Shown here piece by piece: positions 16,145 to 25,100 of a stretch of DNA of 64,000 nucleotides (positions are counted from its first letter, which is position 1; every line of letters starts with the position of its first letter). Made by a program: the position numbers and the translations under genes. The notes beneath the pieces were generated by a model. That model saw nothing but the letters and a program-made list of their open reading frames with translations, was not told the origin of the DNA and did not search any database. The stretch covers positions 62,001-126,000 of the forward strand of contig NZ_RCUA01000086.1 of assembly GCF_003731635.1 (NCBI RefSeq). The letters run 5' to 3'. The DNA comes from Marisediminitalea oceani (lineage in GTDB: Bacteria > Pseudomonadota > Gammaproteobacteria > Enterobacterales > Alteromonadaceae).

Positions 16145-17983
16145 ATGCTTTTTATTCCGCATGCCTGGCATGCTCATTATGTATTTCTGGTTATTGGTCT
16201 GGCCGCGCTGTTAATGGCCAGCAATCGCGTGCGTTACGATATGATAGCTATCACGGTAGTGCTGGCCCTTATGTTAGGCGGAATATTGTCGGTAAAGGAG
16301 TCACTGGCCGGTTTTGGTAACCCGGTGGTTGTGCTTATTGGCGCCCTGCTGATTGTCGGCGAAATGCTCGACCGCACCGGTGTTGCCCGTTTTGTGGGTG
16401 ACTGGATAGGCCGGCACAGTCATAGCTCCACTAATAAACTGTTAATCATGCTTATGCTTGCCAGCGCCATTTTAAGTGCCGTAATGAGCTCTACGGCGGT
16501 AGTGGCCATTTTTATTCCTATCGTAATGCGCATCGCCAAACAAACCGGCAATAGTGCCAGTCAGTTGCTGCTGCCCATGTCTTACGCGGCACTGGTGAGC
16601 GGTATGCTCACCCTCATTGCAACGCCGCCTAATCTGGTGATCAGCGGCGAGTTAGGTGCTCAGGGCTATGAGCCCCTGCGCTTTTTCACTTTCACGATGC
16701 CGGGGCTGGTCGTGCTTGGTGGCCTGATGCTGTATATGCTGCTGGTCGGTCGTAAGTGGCTACCAAACAACGGTAAAACAGAACACCAGTCTGCCCAGCG
16801 CTCGATTAAAGCCCTGTGGGACGACTACCGGGTGAACCGTGAACTGGTTTACCTGCGTATCGATGAGGAGTCGCCTCTGCACGGAAAAACCATTGCCCAG
16901 AGCGGCTTGTACGATAATTACGGCTTGCGCATTCTTGACCTGTCCCAGCGTGTTCGGGGTTGGCGGGAGTTAAAGGCCGGTGTATCGCCGGATATTGTGC
17001 TGCATGCCGGAGATGTACTGCATGTCGCAATTCCGCCTGAGCAACTGGCACCGGTGGAAAGCCAGGTCATGCTGATGCCATTTCACCCCTCGCAACTGGA
17101 AACCCAGTATCGCAGCTGGGAGTTCGGCGCTGAAAGCGTGCTGGTTCACCCGGAATCAAAGCTTATTGGTAAGTCGGTGCGGGAGGCCAAATTCCGCGAT
17201 CACTACGGCCTGGATGTATTTGGCGTGAGGCGTAACCGCCAGTCCCTGGATGACTACCAGAATCAAAAACTGCAAGCGTCTGACTGTCTGTTGGTGACCG
17301 GCCCCTGGGCTAAGATTATGCAGCTTCAACAGCAAAACCACGATTTTGTGGTGCTGGAAACGCCCGCCGAAGCTGCCGATGTAGTGCCGGCATTCCGGCG
17401 CATGCCGGTAGCACTGGCCATCACGACCTTTATGGTACTCAGTTCGGTTTTTAACTGGATGCCGCTGGTGGCAGCCGTGTTAATCTCAGTAATCGCGGCA
17501 GTCATTACCCGTTGCCTTACCGCAGCCGACGCTTACCGGGCCATTCACTGGCAAAGCCTGGTATTACTGGCCGGTATGTTACCCCTGGCTGACGCCCTGC
17601 AACAAACCGGCGGCACCGATATGATTGTGGGTAGTATGATAGGCTCGGCGGGTGACGCATCCCCGCAAACGCTGCTGGTGCTGCTGTTCGCGATTACTGC
17701 TTTGCTGACCAATATTTTATCCAATACTGCCTCAGCAGTCCTCATGGCGCCTATCGCAATCAGCGTCGCCCACCAGCTGGGCGTATCGCCCTACCCACTG
17801 GCAATGACCGTGCTGTTTGCCGCATCAGCGGCCTTTATGACTCCTATTGCCTCACCTATCATTACGTTGATTGTGGAGCCCGGCAAGTACCGCTTTTTTG
17901 ATTTCATCAAACTGGGCAGCCCTATGCTGGTCTGGGTATTTGTATGCTGTTATTTCCTCATTCCCTTCTTTTTCCCCTGGTAG
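16145..17983 (+). CDS. SLC13/DASS-type permease with two RCK_C (TrkA-C) domains
   Basis: A 612-residue membrane protein with the SLC13-like split layout. The N-terminal membrane half (about residues 1-205) has the SSTAVVAIFIPIVMRIA and IATPPNLVISGELG motifs. Two cytoplasmic TrkA-C/RCK_C domains follow at about 225-310 and 325-400. The second membrane half (about 415-612) has TNILSNTASAVLMAPIA and the mirrored AFMTPIASPIITLIVEPGKY. Such proteins import anions (dicarboxylates, sulfate or others) with sodium, and the RCK domains probably sense a ligand. The substrate cannot be assigned. GGGAG precedes the ATG. It has no obvious link to the surrounding glycosidases. Confidence 0.85.
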   Translation: MLFIPHAWHAHYVFLVIGLAALLMASNRVRYDMIAITVVLALMLGGILSVKESLAGFGNPVVVLIGALLIVGEMLDRTGVARFVGDWIGRHSHSSTNKLLIMLMLASAILSAVMSSTAVVAIFIPIVMRIAKQTGNSASQLLLPMSYAALVSGMLTLIATPPNLVISGELGAQGYEPLRFFTFTMPGLVVLGGLMLYMLLVGRKWLPNNGKTEHQSAQRSIKALWDDYRVNRELVYLRIDEESPLHGKTIAQSGLYDNYGLRILDLSQRVRGWRELKAGVSPDIVLHAGDVLHVAIPPEQLAPVESQVMLMPFHPSQLETQYRSWEFGAESVLVHPESKLIGKSVREAKFRDHYGLDVFGVRRNRQSLDDYQNQKLQASDCLLVTGPWAKIMQLQQQNHDFVVLETPAEAADVVPAFRRMPVALAITTFMVLSSVFNWMPLVAAVLISVIAAVITRCLTAADAYRAIHWQSLVLLAGMLPLADALQQTGGTDMIVGSMIGSAGDASPQTLLVLLFAITALLTNILSNTASAVLMAPIAISVAHQLGVSPYPLAMTVLFAASAAFMTPIASPIITLIVEPGKYRFFDFIKLGSPMLVWVFVCCYFLIPFFFPW

Positions 17984-18164
17984 CGAATCATTAACACAGG
18001 ATGTTAACGAATAGCTACCTATGGTCTGCGCAGTGGCGCAGACCAGACTATACTTGCCCTGCGGACTATTAAAAGCTAAAGAAATGTTAAATTTTGTCTT
18101 TTTGTGCTTCAAATTTGGTCACAGCAGGAGTATCTTTAGCTAATTAGTTAAGCCCCCTAACAAT

Positions 18165-18190
18165 TAACAGCGAACCTCACTTCGCTGTTA
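18165..18190 (+). promoter_or_regulatory. Leader hairpin directly upstream of the GMC oxidoreductase gene
   Basis: Perfect ten-bp stem TAACAGCGAA/TTCGCTGTTA with the loop CCTCAC, ending 17 bases before the start codon and just ahead of the GAGG ribosome site. There is no T-tract. It could be an operator, a stability element or a translation control stem. Confidence 0.5.
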
Positions 18191-18207
18191 TAAGCACTGA
18201 GGTAGTA

Positions 18208-19899
18208 ATGGTTAATAACACTTATGATGCCATCGTTGTTGGCTCCGGAATAAGCGGCGGTTGGGCCGCCAAAGAGCTCACCGAAAAAGGCCTGAAGGTA
18301 TTAATGCTGGAGCGTGGCGAAAACGTTGAGCACGTAAAGGACTACACCAATACCCATAAAAACCTGTGGGATTACCCTCACCATGGTCGCCCAAGTCAAG
18401 AAGCACTGGCGTCTCAACCGGTGATGGCTCGCGGTAAGGGCTATCCCTTTAACGAAGTCACTATGGGCGCCTGGGCGGACCATAAAACTTCGCCTTACGT
18501 TGAAAAAGAGCCTTTCCAGTGGTTCCGCGCTTACCAGGTGGGTGGCCGTTCATTGTTATGGGGGCGTCAGTCTTATCGTCTCAACCCGGAAGACTTTGAA
18601 GCCAACGCCAAAGAAGGCGTAGCCATTGACTGGCCAATCCGTTACGACGACATTGCGCCCTGGTACAGCTACGTGGAAAAGTTTGCCGGTATCTCTGGAA
18701 ACAAAGACGGTCTGGACGTTTTGCCCGACGGTGACTTCCTGCCCGCGTTTGAAATGAACGCCGTAGAGAAAGACCTGGCTGCGCGCCTGAAAAAGCAATA
18801 CAAAGGCGAGCGTCACATGATCATGGGCCGTACCGCCCACATTACCGAGCACCGCCCGGAACAGGGCCGCGGTAAATGTCAGAACCGGGATAAATGCTGG
18901 ACAGGTTGTCCCTGGGGCGGCTACTTCAGTACTCAGTCGGCTACCCTGCCGGCGGCACTGAAAACCGGTAATCTTACTCTGCGTCCAATGTCGATTGTAA
19001 AAGAGCTCATCTACGACAAAGACAAAAAACGCGTTACCGGTGTAGAAATCATCGATGCGGAAACCAAAGAAACCATTGTTTATAAGAGCAAGATTGTTTT
19101 TCTGAATGCGTCGACACTTAACTCTGCGTGGGTTCTGATGAACTCCGCCCGTGATGTGTGGGATAACGGTCTGGGTTCAAGCTCTGGTGAGCTTGGCCAC
19201 AACGTGATGGATCACCACTACATGTTAGGTGGCACCGCTGATGTCCCGGGGCACCTCGACAAATATGTTTATGGTCGCCGTCCTACCGGTATCTACATTC
19301 CTCGTTTCGCTAACTGGGGCAATGACAAGCGCGACTTCCTGCGCGGCTTTGGCTTCCAGGGTAACGCTGTACGTCAAAGCTTTAATCGTGACGCCGATGG
19401 CCTTGGCATTGGCGCAACACTGAAACAGACACTGAGCGAGCCGGGTAAGTGGACTATGAGCACTGTGGGATTCGGCGAAATACTGCCGGATCACCGCAAC
19501 AAGGTCAGCCTGAGTAAGACAGTCACTGATGCCTGGGGCCTGCCAGTACTGGAAATGGATGCCAAAATCCGTGATAACGAAATCAAAATGCGTAAAGCCA
19601 TGAAAGAAGACATTGTAGAAATGTTTGATAGCATCGGTTTGGAAAACGCACAGGCGTGGGAAAGTACCTACCATATGGGTAAAGGGATCCATGAAATGGG
19701 TACCGCTCGTATGGGCCGGGATCCAAAAACCTCAGTACTGAATAAACACAATCAGGTATGGGACGCACCGAACGTTTTCGTCACCGACGGTGCCTGTATG
19801 ACATCATCATCCTGCGTCAATCCGTCTCTGACCTACATGGCGTTAACCGCCCGGGCAGCAGACTTTGCCGTTGAAGAATTAAAACGGGGGAACCTGTAA
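18208..19899 (+). CDS. GMC-family FAD oxidoreductase, sugar dehydrogenase large subunit
   Basis: A 563-residue flavoprotein. The dinucleotide motif VVGSGISGGWAAKEL is at residues about 10-24, followed by GMC motifs (YQVGGRSLLWG, HEMGTARMG) and a C-terminal NVFVTDGACMTSSSC block followed by VNPSLT. Cys224, Cys230 and Cys234 in KCQNRDKCWTGCP resemble the cluster that binds a 3Fe-4S centre in FAD-glucose dehydrogenase (recalled resemblance). It has no signal peptide, whereas the next gene encodes a Tat-signal small subunit, so co-export of a folded complex is likely. The ThuA gene follows. This set resembles glycoside 3-dehydrogenase systems, so oxidation of a sugar or glycoside is likely. GAGG precedes the ATG. 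Confidence 0.88.
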   Translation: MVNNTYDAIVVGSGISGGWAAKELTEKGLKVLMLERGENVEHVKDYTNTHKNLWDYPHHGRPSQEALASQPVMARGKGYPFNEVTMGAWADHKTSPYVEKEPFQWFRAYQVGGRSLLWGRQSYRLNPEDFEANAKEGVAIDWPIRYDDIAPWYSYVEKFAGISGNKDGLDVLPDGDFLPAFEMNAVEKDLAARLKKQYKGERHMIMGRTAHITEHRPEQGRGKCQNRDKCWTGCPWGGYFSTQSATLPAALKTGNLTLRPMSIVKELIYDKDKKRVTGVEIIDAETKETIVYKSKIVFLNASTLNSAWVLMNSARDVWDNGLGSSSGELGHNVMDHHYMLGGTADVPGHLDKYVYGRRPTGIYIPRFANWGNDKRDFLRGFGFQGNAVRQSFNRDADGLGIGATLKQTLSEPGKWTMSTVGFGEILPDHRNKVSLSKTVTDAWGLPVLEMDAKIRDNEIKMRKAMKEDIVEMFDSIGLENAQAWESTYHMGKGIHEMGTARMGRDPKTSVLNKHNQVWDAPNVFVTDGACMTSSSCVNPSLTYMALTARAADFAVEELKRGNL

Positions 19900-20525
19900 T
19901 GGCAAACTCAACATCCACCACCATGGACCGTCGCACGCTGTTAAAGCTCATTGCCGCCTCAACCGGAGCCGGCCTGATCAATGCTCCGGCACTGGCAGTC
20001 TGGGAAGAACAACCCGACCTGTTACCGGTAAGCAAAGCCGGCTTTGATGACGCCACTGTGGCGCTCATTACCGAACTGTGCGAGGTGGTTATTCCGCGCA
20101 CCGACACCCCGGGAGCCAAAGACGCCGGCGTACCGCCATTTTTCATTGGCATGGTGCGCGAGTGCTACGACGAACAGCAACAAAAGCTGTTTGAGGCAGG
20201 CTTTGCCGACATTGAATCACGCAGTAAAACGCTTTACGGCAAACCTTTTGCGACCCTGAACGCAGAGCAAAAGTCCGATTTGATCACGGCCATTGATGTT
20301 GAAGCCATAACGTTTAACAAAGGCGAAGACACGCAGTGGGATGGCGCTGGTTTTGAAGGTCAGCCACACTACTTCACGCTGATGAAACAACTGGTTATTT
20401 TTGGCTTCTTCTCATCCAAAGTGGGCGGTACCCAGGTACTGCGTCACTCAGATGTGCCCGGCGGCTATTACGACATTCCTTATAACGAAGGCGATAAAGC
20501 CTGGACAACACCCTGGCCCTGGTAA
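19899..20525 (+). CDS. Gluconate 2-dehydrogenase subunit 3-like protein, Tat signal
   Basis: A 208-residue protein with twin Arg11-Arg12 in MDRRTLLKLIAAS followed by a hydrophobic stretch and APALA, a Tat signal. The mature part matches the gluconate_2-dh3 small-subunit family: LCEVVIPRTDTPGAKDAGVP, a central FNKGE loop, and the C-terminal LFSSKVGGTQVLRH-type region. Its start overlaps the GMC stop by one base (TAATG), so translation is coupled. Family role: chaperone and hitch-hiker signal carrier for the large flavoprotein subunit at the periplasmic face of the inner membrane. The usual cytochrome c subunit is not encoded nearby. Confidence 0.88.
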   Translation: MANSTSTTMDRRTLLKLIAASTGAGLINAPALAVWEEQPDLLPVSKAGFDDATVALITELCEVVIPRTDTPGAKDAGVPPFFIGMVRECYDEQQQKLFEAGFADIESRSKTLYGKPFATLNAEQKSDLITAIDVEAITFNKGEDTQWDGAGFEGQPHYFTLMKQLVIFGFFSSKVGGTQVLRHSDVPGGYYDIPYNEGDKAWTTPWPW

Positions 20526-20531
20526 ACCACA

Positions 20532-21656
20532 ATGAAATTAAACAAGCTTATCAAACATCCGCTAACCAAAGCCGCCGTGCTGACCGCCGGTTTGCTTAAT
20601 GCGAATGTCACCATGGCAGAAACCGCCGTTGCAGACTGTGTGTTACGCGATACGGCATTTAGTGTGCAACTGCCTGCTTATGATGTAATGACCCGCCCGG
20701 AAGCGCGGGCTATTGCCGAAAAATATTACCCGGGATTGTTTGAAACTCTGCCAGCCTGGTTACTCAGCGAAAAAATGCCTTCTTTTGCCACCATACTGAC
20801 ACTGGAGCAACTTATCGCCAGAGCCGATCCGGCTAAGCCGCGCCTGGCTGAACTGGATGCCGAGCTTCGCGCGTTGCCGGTAACCGAAGCCGTTAAAGCT
20901 GCTCGTTGCGCTCGTTTTGATGCCGAGCCGCAGTATTTTAGCGTTGATGATGCCCCGGTGCAGGTACTGGTGTATCAAAAGATCAACGGCTACGACCATG
21001 GTCGTTCCGTGACTGCCGCTACCGAAGCGCTCACGCGTATGTCAAAAGAAATGGGCTATGGCGTTACCGTTACCGCTAACGGCGGCGCGTTTAATGCGAA
21101 AAACCTGTCTCAGTTTGATGTAGTGGTATGGAACAACGTGAGCGGTGACACGCTTACCTTGTCGCAACGTGCTGCATTCGAAGACTATATGAATAACGGT
21201 GGCGGTTTCCTTGGCGTTCATGCCTCAGGCGGCGACTCCATTTATTTCTGGGACTGGTATCGCGATGCCCTGCTTGGTGTACAGTTTATTGGCCACCCTA
21301 TGGATCCCCAGTTCCAGTTAGCCGAACTCACCACCCACGAGAATTCGGCGCATATTGCTGAGTCACTGCCAGACACCTGGTCAATTAAAGACGAGTGGTA
21401 CTCGTTTGCGGCTGAGCCCGATTTAGAGGGTGTTGAATACGTGATCACCATCGATGAAGACAGCTATGCACCGGGCAATCTGGCCATGGGCGGCGTTCAT
21501 CCTATCGCCTGGAAACATTGTGTAAATGAAGGCCGCGCGATGTATACCGCGATTGGTCACCGCGAAGAAATGTATGACGTACCGGAAAATATCACCCTGA
21601 TCAAAGATGCCCTGAAATGGACATCCGGTCACGGCGCTAAAGTTTGTGCTGAATAA
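20532..21656 (+). CDS. Exported ThuA-domain protein
   Basis: A 374-residue protein with a signal peptide ending about NVTMAETA. The N-terminal 140 residues are of unknown type. The rest is a ThuA/trehalose-utilisation domain with a glutamine-amidotransferase-like fold: VLVYQKINGYDHGRSV, NGGGFLGVHASGGDS, FIGHPMDPQFQLAEL and the closing HPIAWKHCVNEGRAMYTAIG. ThuA proteins act with FAD glycoside 3-dehydrogenases on 3-keto-disaccharides. It lies six bases after the small-subunit gene, making a three-gene operon ended by the terminator at 21709. The Cys-containing N-terminal part (VADCVLRD) could attach a partner, but no heme motif (CxxCH) is present. Confidence 0.85.
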   Translation: MKLNKLIKHPLTKAAVLTAGLLNANVTMAETAVADCVLRDTAFSVQLPAYDVMTRPEARAIAEKYYPGLFETLPAWLLSEKMPSFATILTLEQLIARADPAKPRLAELDAELRALPVTEAVKAARCARFDAEPQYFSVDDAPVQVLVYQKINGYDHGRSVTAATEALTRMSKEMGYGVTVTANGGAFNAKNLSQFDVVVWNNVSGDTLTLSQRAAFEDYMNNGGGFLGVHASGGDSIYFWDWYRDALLGVQFIGHPMDPQFQLAELTTHENSAHIAESLPDTWSIKDEWYSFAAEPDLEGVEYVITIDEDSYAPGNLAMGGVHPIAWKHCVNEGRAMYTAIGHREEMYDVPENITLIKDALKWTSGHGAKVCAE

Positions 21657-21708
21657 GGGTGTGTTCTAACTTAAAGGCAGTGCTGAGAAAGCCTGCTTTT
21701 ATCCGCAA

Positions 21709-21735
21709 AAAAGGCTCCTGTACGGGAGCCTTTAT
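21709..21735. terminator. Bidirectional terminator between ThuA gene and small ORF
   Basis: Stem AGGCTCC/GGGAGCCT with a short loop, A-rich on the left and TTTAT on the right. It can end plus-strand transcription of the ThuA operon and minus-strand transcription of the 45-residue ORF. Confidence 0.7.
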
Positions 21736-21746
21736 GCCTTCAAGCA

Positions 21747-21884
21747 TTATCCATGCTGTTCGTCGAGTAGTTCAGACTTTTTCTTAATCTTACAATTGAA
21801 GATTTTCTGGGTATTCTTCCGGCCTAAATACCAGGCAACAGTGTATGGATGTGAGCGCTTGAAGAATCGTTTAAAAGCTTTCAT
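21747..21884 (-). CDS. Small basic protein, 45 residues, unknown function
   Basis: The ATG at 21884 is preceded by GGAGGA seven bases away, a near-perfect ribosome site. The product starts MKAFKRFFKRSHPYTVAW and ends with an acidic tail LLDEQHG. About 13 of 45 residues are Lys or Arg, with aromatic residues in the first half. There is no signal peptide or membrane segment. It has its own terminator, so it looks like a real monocistronic small gene. No family was recognised, and no function is proposed. Confidence 0.6.
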   Translation of the reverse strand: MKAFKRFFKRSHPYTVAWYLGRKNTQKIFNCKIKKKSELLDEQHG

Positions 21885-22127
21885 ATGACATCCTCCGTTT
21901 TGTGTTGCCCTATTAACTATATGACAATACTGTAATAATTGCCAGTACAATTTTAAAATCGTATACTATTTTGTTTTTGCGTCGATTTTAGAGCTCTTCT
22001 CCAGCACGCCCAAATAAAATTTAAGCAATTGAAAAATAAACATTTATACCGAATCACTTCGCGCCATATTCCAAACGTCTGACGAGAAGGCTTCTCAATC
22101 TTTTTTTACGGCTAATAATCCGGATAC
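21885..22127. other. AT-rich intergenic region
   Basis: It should contain the promoter of the 45-residue gene. GAGAAGGCTTCTC followed by a T7 run at about 22083-22107 looks like a plus-strand terminator, but no plus-strand gene leads into it. Nothing else was seen. Confidence 0.4.
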
Positions 22128-22165
22128 AAAAAATCCGCAGGCTGGAACAGCACTGCGGATTTTTA
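22128..22165 (-). terminator. Rho-independent terminator of the pectinase gene
   Basis: Stem ATCCGCAG/CTGCGGAT extended by A/T pairs, 12-base loop, T-run on the minus strand, 28 bases after the stop codon. Confidence 0.85.
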
Positions 22166-22192
22166 TTGATAACGGTTTCTCCCGTAGGATGA

Positions 22193-25100
22193 TTAATCGA
22201 TATATTCGATGCGGAAGTTATCCAGCGTAACCGTTCCACCACTTTCTGTGCGCAGTTGAATAAACGAATTCTCGCTGGCCACTGGACCTTCCACCTCCAG
22301 GGTACCGATAGTCAGTTCATTAATCAGAGTGGCATAGAACTTAGAACTGCCGCCTAACCAGGATTTACTGCTGCTACTGGTGTTGTTATCCACGTAGATC
22401 TGGAAGTTGTTATCACCGTCGGGGTCGCTTACGCTGACGATATCCACCAGCACCTTGTAAGGGCGGCTCAGATCAAACACACCACGACCGGTCGTATCAC
22501 TGTCGGCGGTGTCGGTCTCAGGCATGGTATCGCCAATCGTAAAGCGTGCACTGGTCAGGGTAATCTGGCCATCGGCCACCACGATACCGCTGCCGCCGCC
22601 GGTCACATTATGCAGTGGCATTGAACTGTCTTCCGGTAGTGACTTGTATTCAGCACTGAAGAACGTATCTTCGTCTGCCGCACTGAAGTCTTCGCTGTAA
22701 GGTAGCGTGACATCGGTGCCTGCATTACTGCCACCACCGTTACCGCCGCCGTTATCATCTTCAATGGGCGGAATATGCAAATCACTCTGGTCAATCTTGC
22801 CCACACCCGCATGGTTGATAACCTTACTCTTCACAATACTGGTTTCATCCAGCGTGTAGGTATACGGCACTTCGTAGCTACTGGTTGGTGTAGCATCCGG
22901 TCCGGCTACCACGTCACTGCCTGACGGTGTGGTCCAGGTAACGCCGGTACCAAACAGGTTACCCGAGGTATTCCAGTAGCCTATCTCTGCAGAGTAGAAC
23001 GACACGATTGGATTTTGGGTATTTTCAAAAACGTTATTCTCAATCTGTAGTTCTGCTCCCATACGCGAATTCATACCGGTAGAACTGATGTTGTTGTAGT
23101 AGTTATTGTACAGATGACCATAGCCAAAGCGGAACAGCGGTAAACGCGATTCAATGCTCTCAAAGCGGTTATGGTGGAAGGTAATCAACCGGTCTCTGTC
23201 ATTACTACTGCTTTCATCATCGGTATGACCATGTAACGAGGCTTTCCAGTGATCGTGCAGATAGTTATAGGAAATAGTGATGTTCTTCGCACCAGACTTA
23301 GAGTCAATCAGACCGTCATAGAAATCCTTATTCACATTTAACGTACTGTAGAGCTCGTTATGGTCAATCCAGATATGACTGGTGGTTGAGCCATCATCAT
23401 CACCTTCAATGGAAATAGCATCCTTACCACCGGTTAAGACGTGATGGATCTTAAGGTTCTGGACAATGATATTGTTGGCCCGGCGAATCGAAATACCAAT
23501 GCCGTCAAACTCACCGCGGTCGGCAACACCAATAATGGAAACATTGTCCATATCCTTAATTTCGATGGAGCGACCGCTGCCATCATTGTTGGCATCGGTA
23601 ATAACACCGTCCACATAAATGGTCACCGGCGTATTGGCGTTGCTGGCTTCTTCGAGCGCAGCGGTTAACTTCGCCCCGGTATCAACCGTTACCACCATGC
23701 CACCAGCGCCTCCTGTAATATCGAAGTTATGACCGGCAAAACCTTTATCGGTGACTTCTTCGATAATTACCGGCGCATCCAGCGGCTGAGGCTCCCAGCC
23801 AGCACCGTCATTGTAGCCGGCAAAAACGCTGGCACGAGTGCTGTAATCAGCCACTTCTGCCTCCGACAGGAGGTAACCACCCGACCGGGCAGTCAGATCC
23901 AGTGCATTGCCCTGGCCATCCATACTGCCGTACTCACGCCAGCCGGCATTTGCCGTGGCAGGGTCCGGGTTGGGTTGTGGCTGACCATTAATGCCGTTAT
24001 AGGCCCAACCCACTGCAGCAATATGCTCACCAAAGGTGTTATTTACCAGGGTAATGTTGTCGTAGTAGTTACTGTTACCACCACTACGGGCAATATAGGT
24101 AGAACCGGCTTCAACAGTTGTACCAAGCGGCCCCGGGCCATGGGTAAAGTCACTGTTTAAGAACACAAAGCCCGGATCATCGGCATTTTGTACCCGCGCC
24201 TGCAGTACATAGCCGCCCGGTGAGGTGGCATCGCTACCGTATTTCGAGTCGCCAATAGTGCGGATTTCGCTTTCTTCAAATAAGGCAGCTGTTGCATAGC
24301 CCCAGATAAAGTCAACGTTACCGGCCACCAGCGTGTTGTAGAACCAGCTGTAGCCCTTCAGCAGCAGCGTATCCTGCTCACTGATAAAGTTCATGTTATT
24401 GGCAATCAGGCGATGACTGCTGTTGAAATAAATAGTTTCGGCCTGATTCGAGTCTACGTTATTGCGGGTATGGCTGTTCTTCAGGGTAAAGTTATTCAGC
24501 ACCAGATTATCAGCACTTTCTACCAGGAACACGCTACGGCCACCGTTTGGTGTGCCAGTTCCCGGAGCTTCGCTGCCGCCGGTGCCACCGTTAAAGGACT
24601 CGTAGTTATCGTAGTAAATAACCGTATTGTCGCGATCCTCGCCTTCAATAGTCAGGTTATTCTTACTACGCACGTACAACAGCTCATTGTACATACCCGA
24701 CTTAACGGTAATGGTTGCTGCGGTGTCTTTGGCAACATTTTCCATTACGTAGTTAAGTGCGCCCTGTACTGTTCTGAAATCTGCCAGTCCGTCGTCATCT
24801 ACGGTCACCGCGCTACCTGAAGGCCCTATTTCCTGGGTGCTAAACTGCCAGCCGGCCGTTTTACCCATGCCGGTAAAGTCGGTGCCGTTGAGCTGGGTTC
24901 CCGTAACCACGCCCTCACCAATGGCCACATAATAGGTTTTATCGTAATCCAGCGCGTTGGTGTGCGGTACGATAGTCAGGGTATTACCGTCAACCCTGAA
25001 GGGGCGGTAGTTTACCCGGCGCAGACGATCCTGTCCGGTGTAGCCCAGCGCATCAATATCACCGCCCAGGGTAATAACATCAGCCACCGTATCGTCGGCT

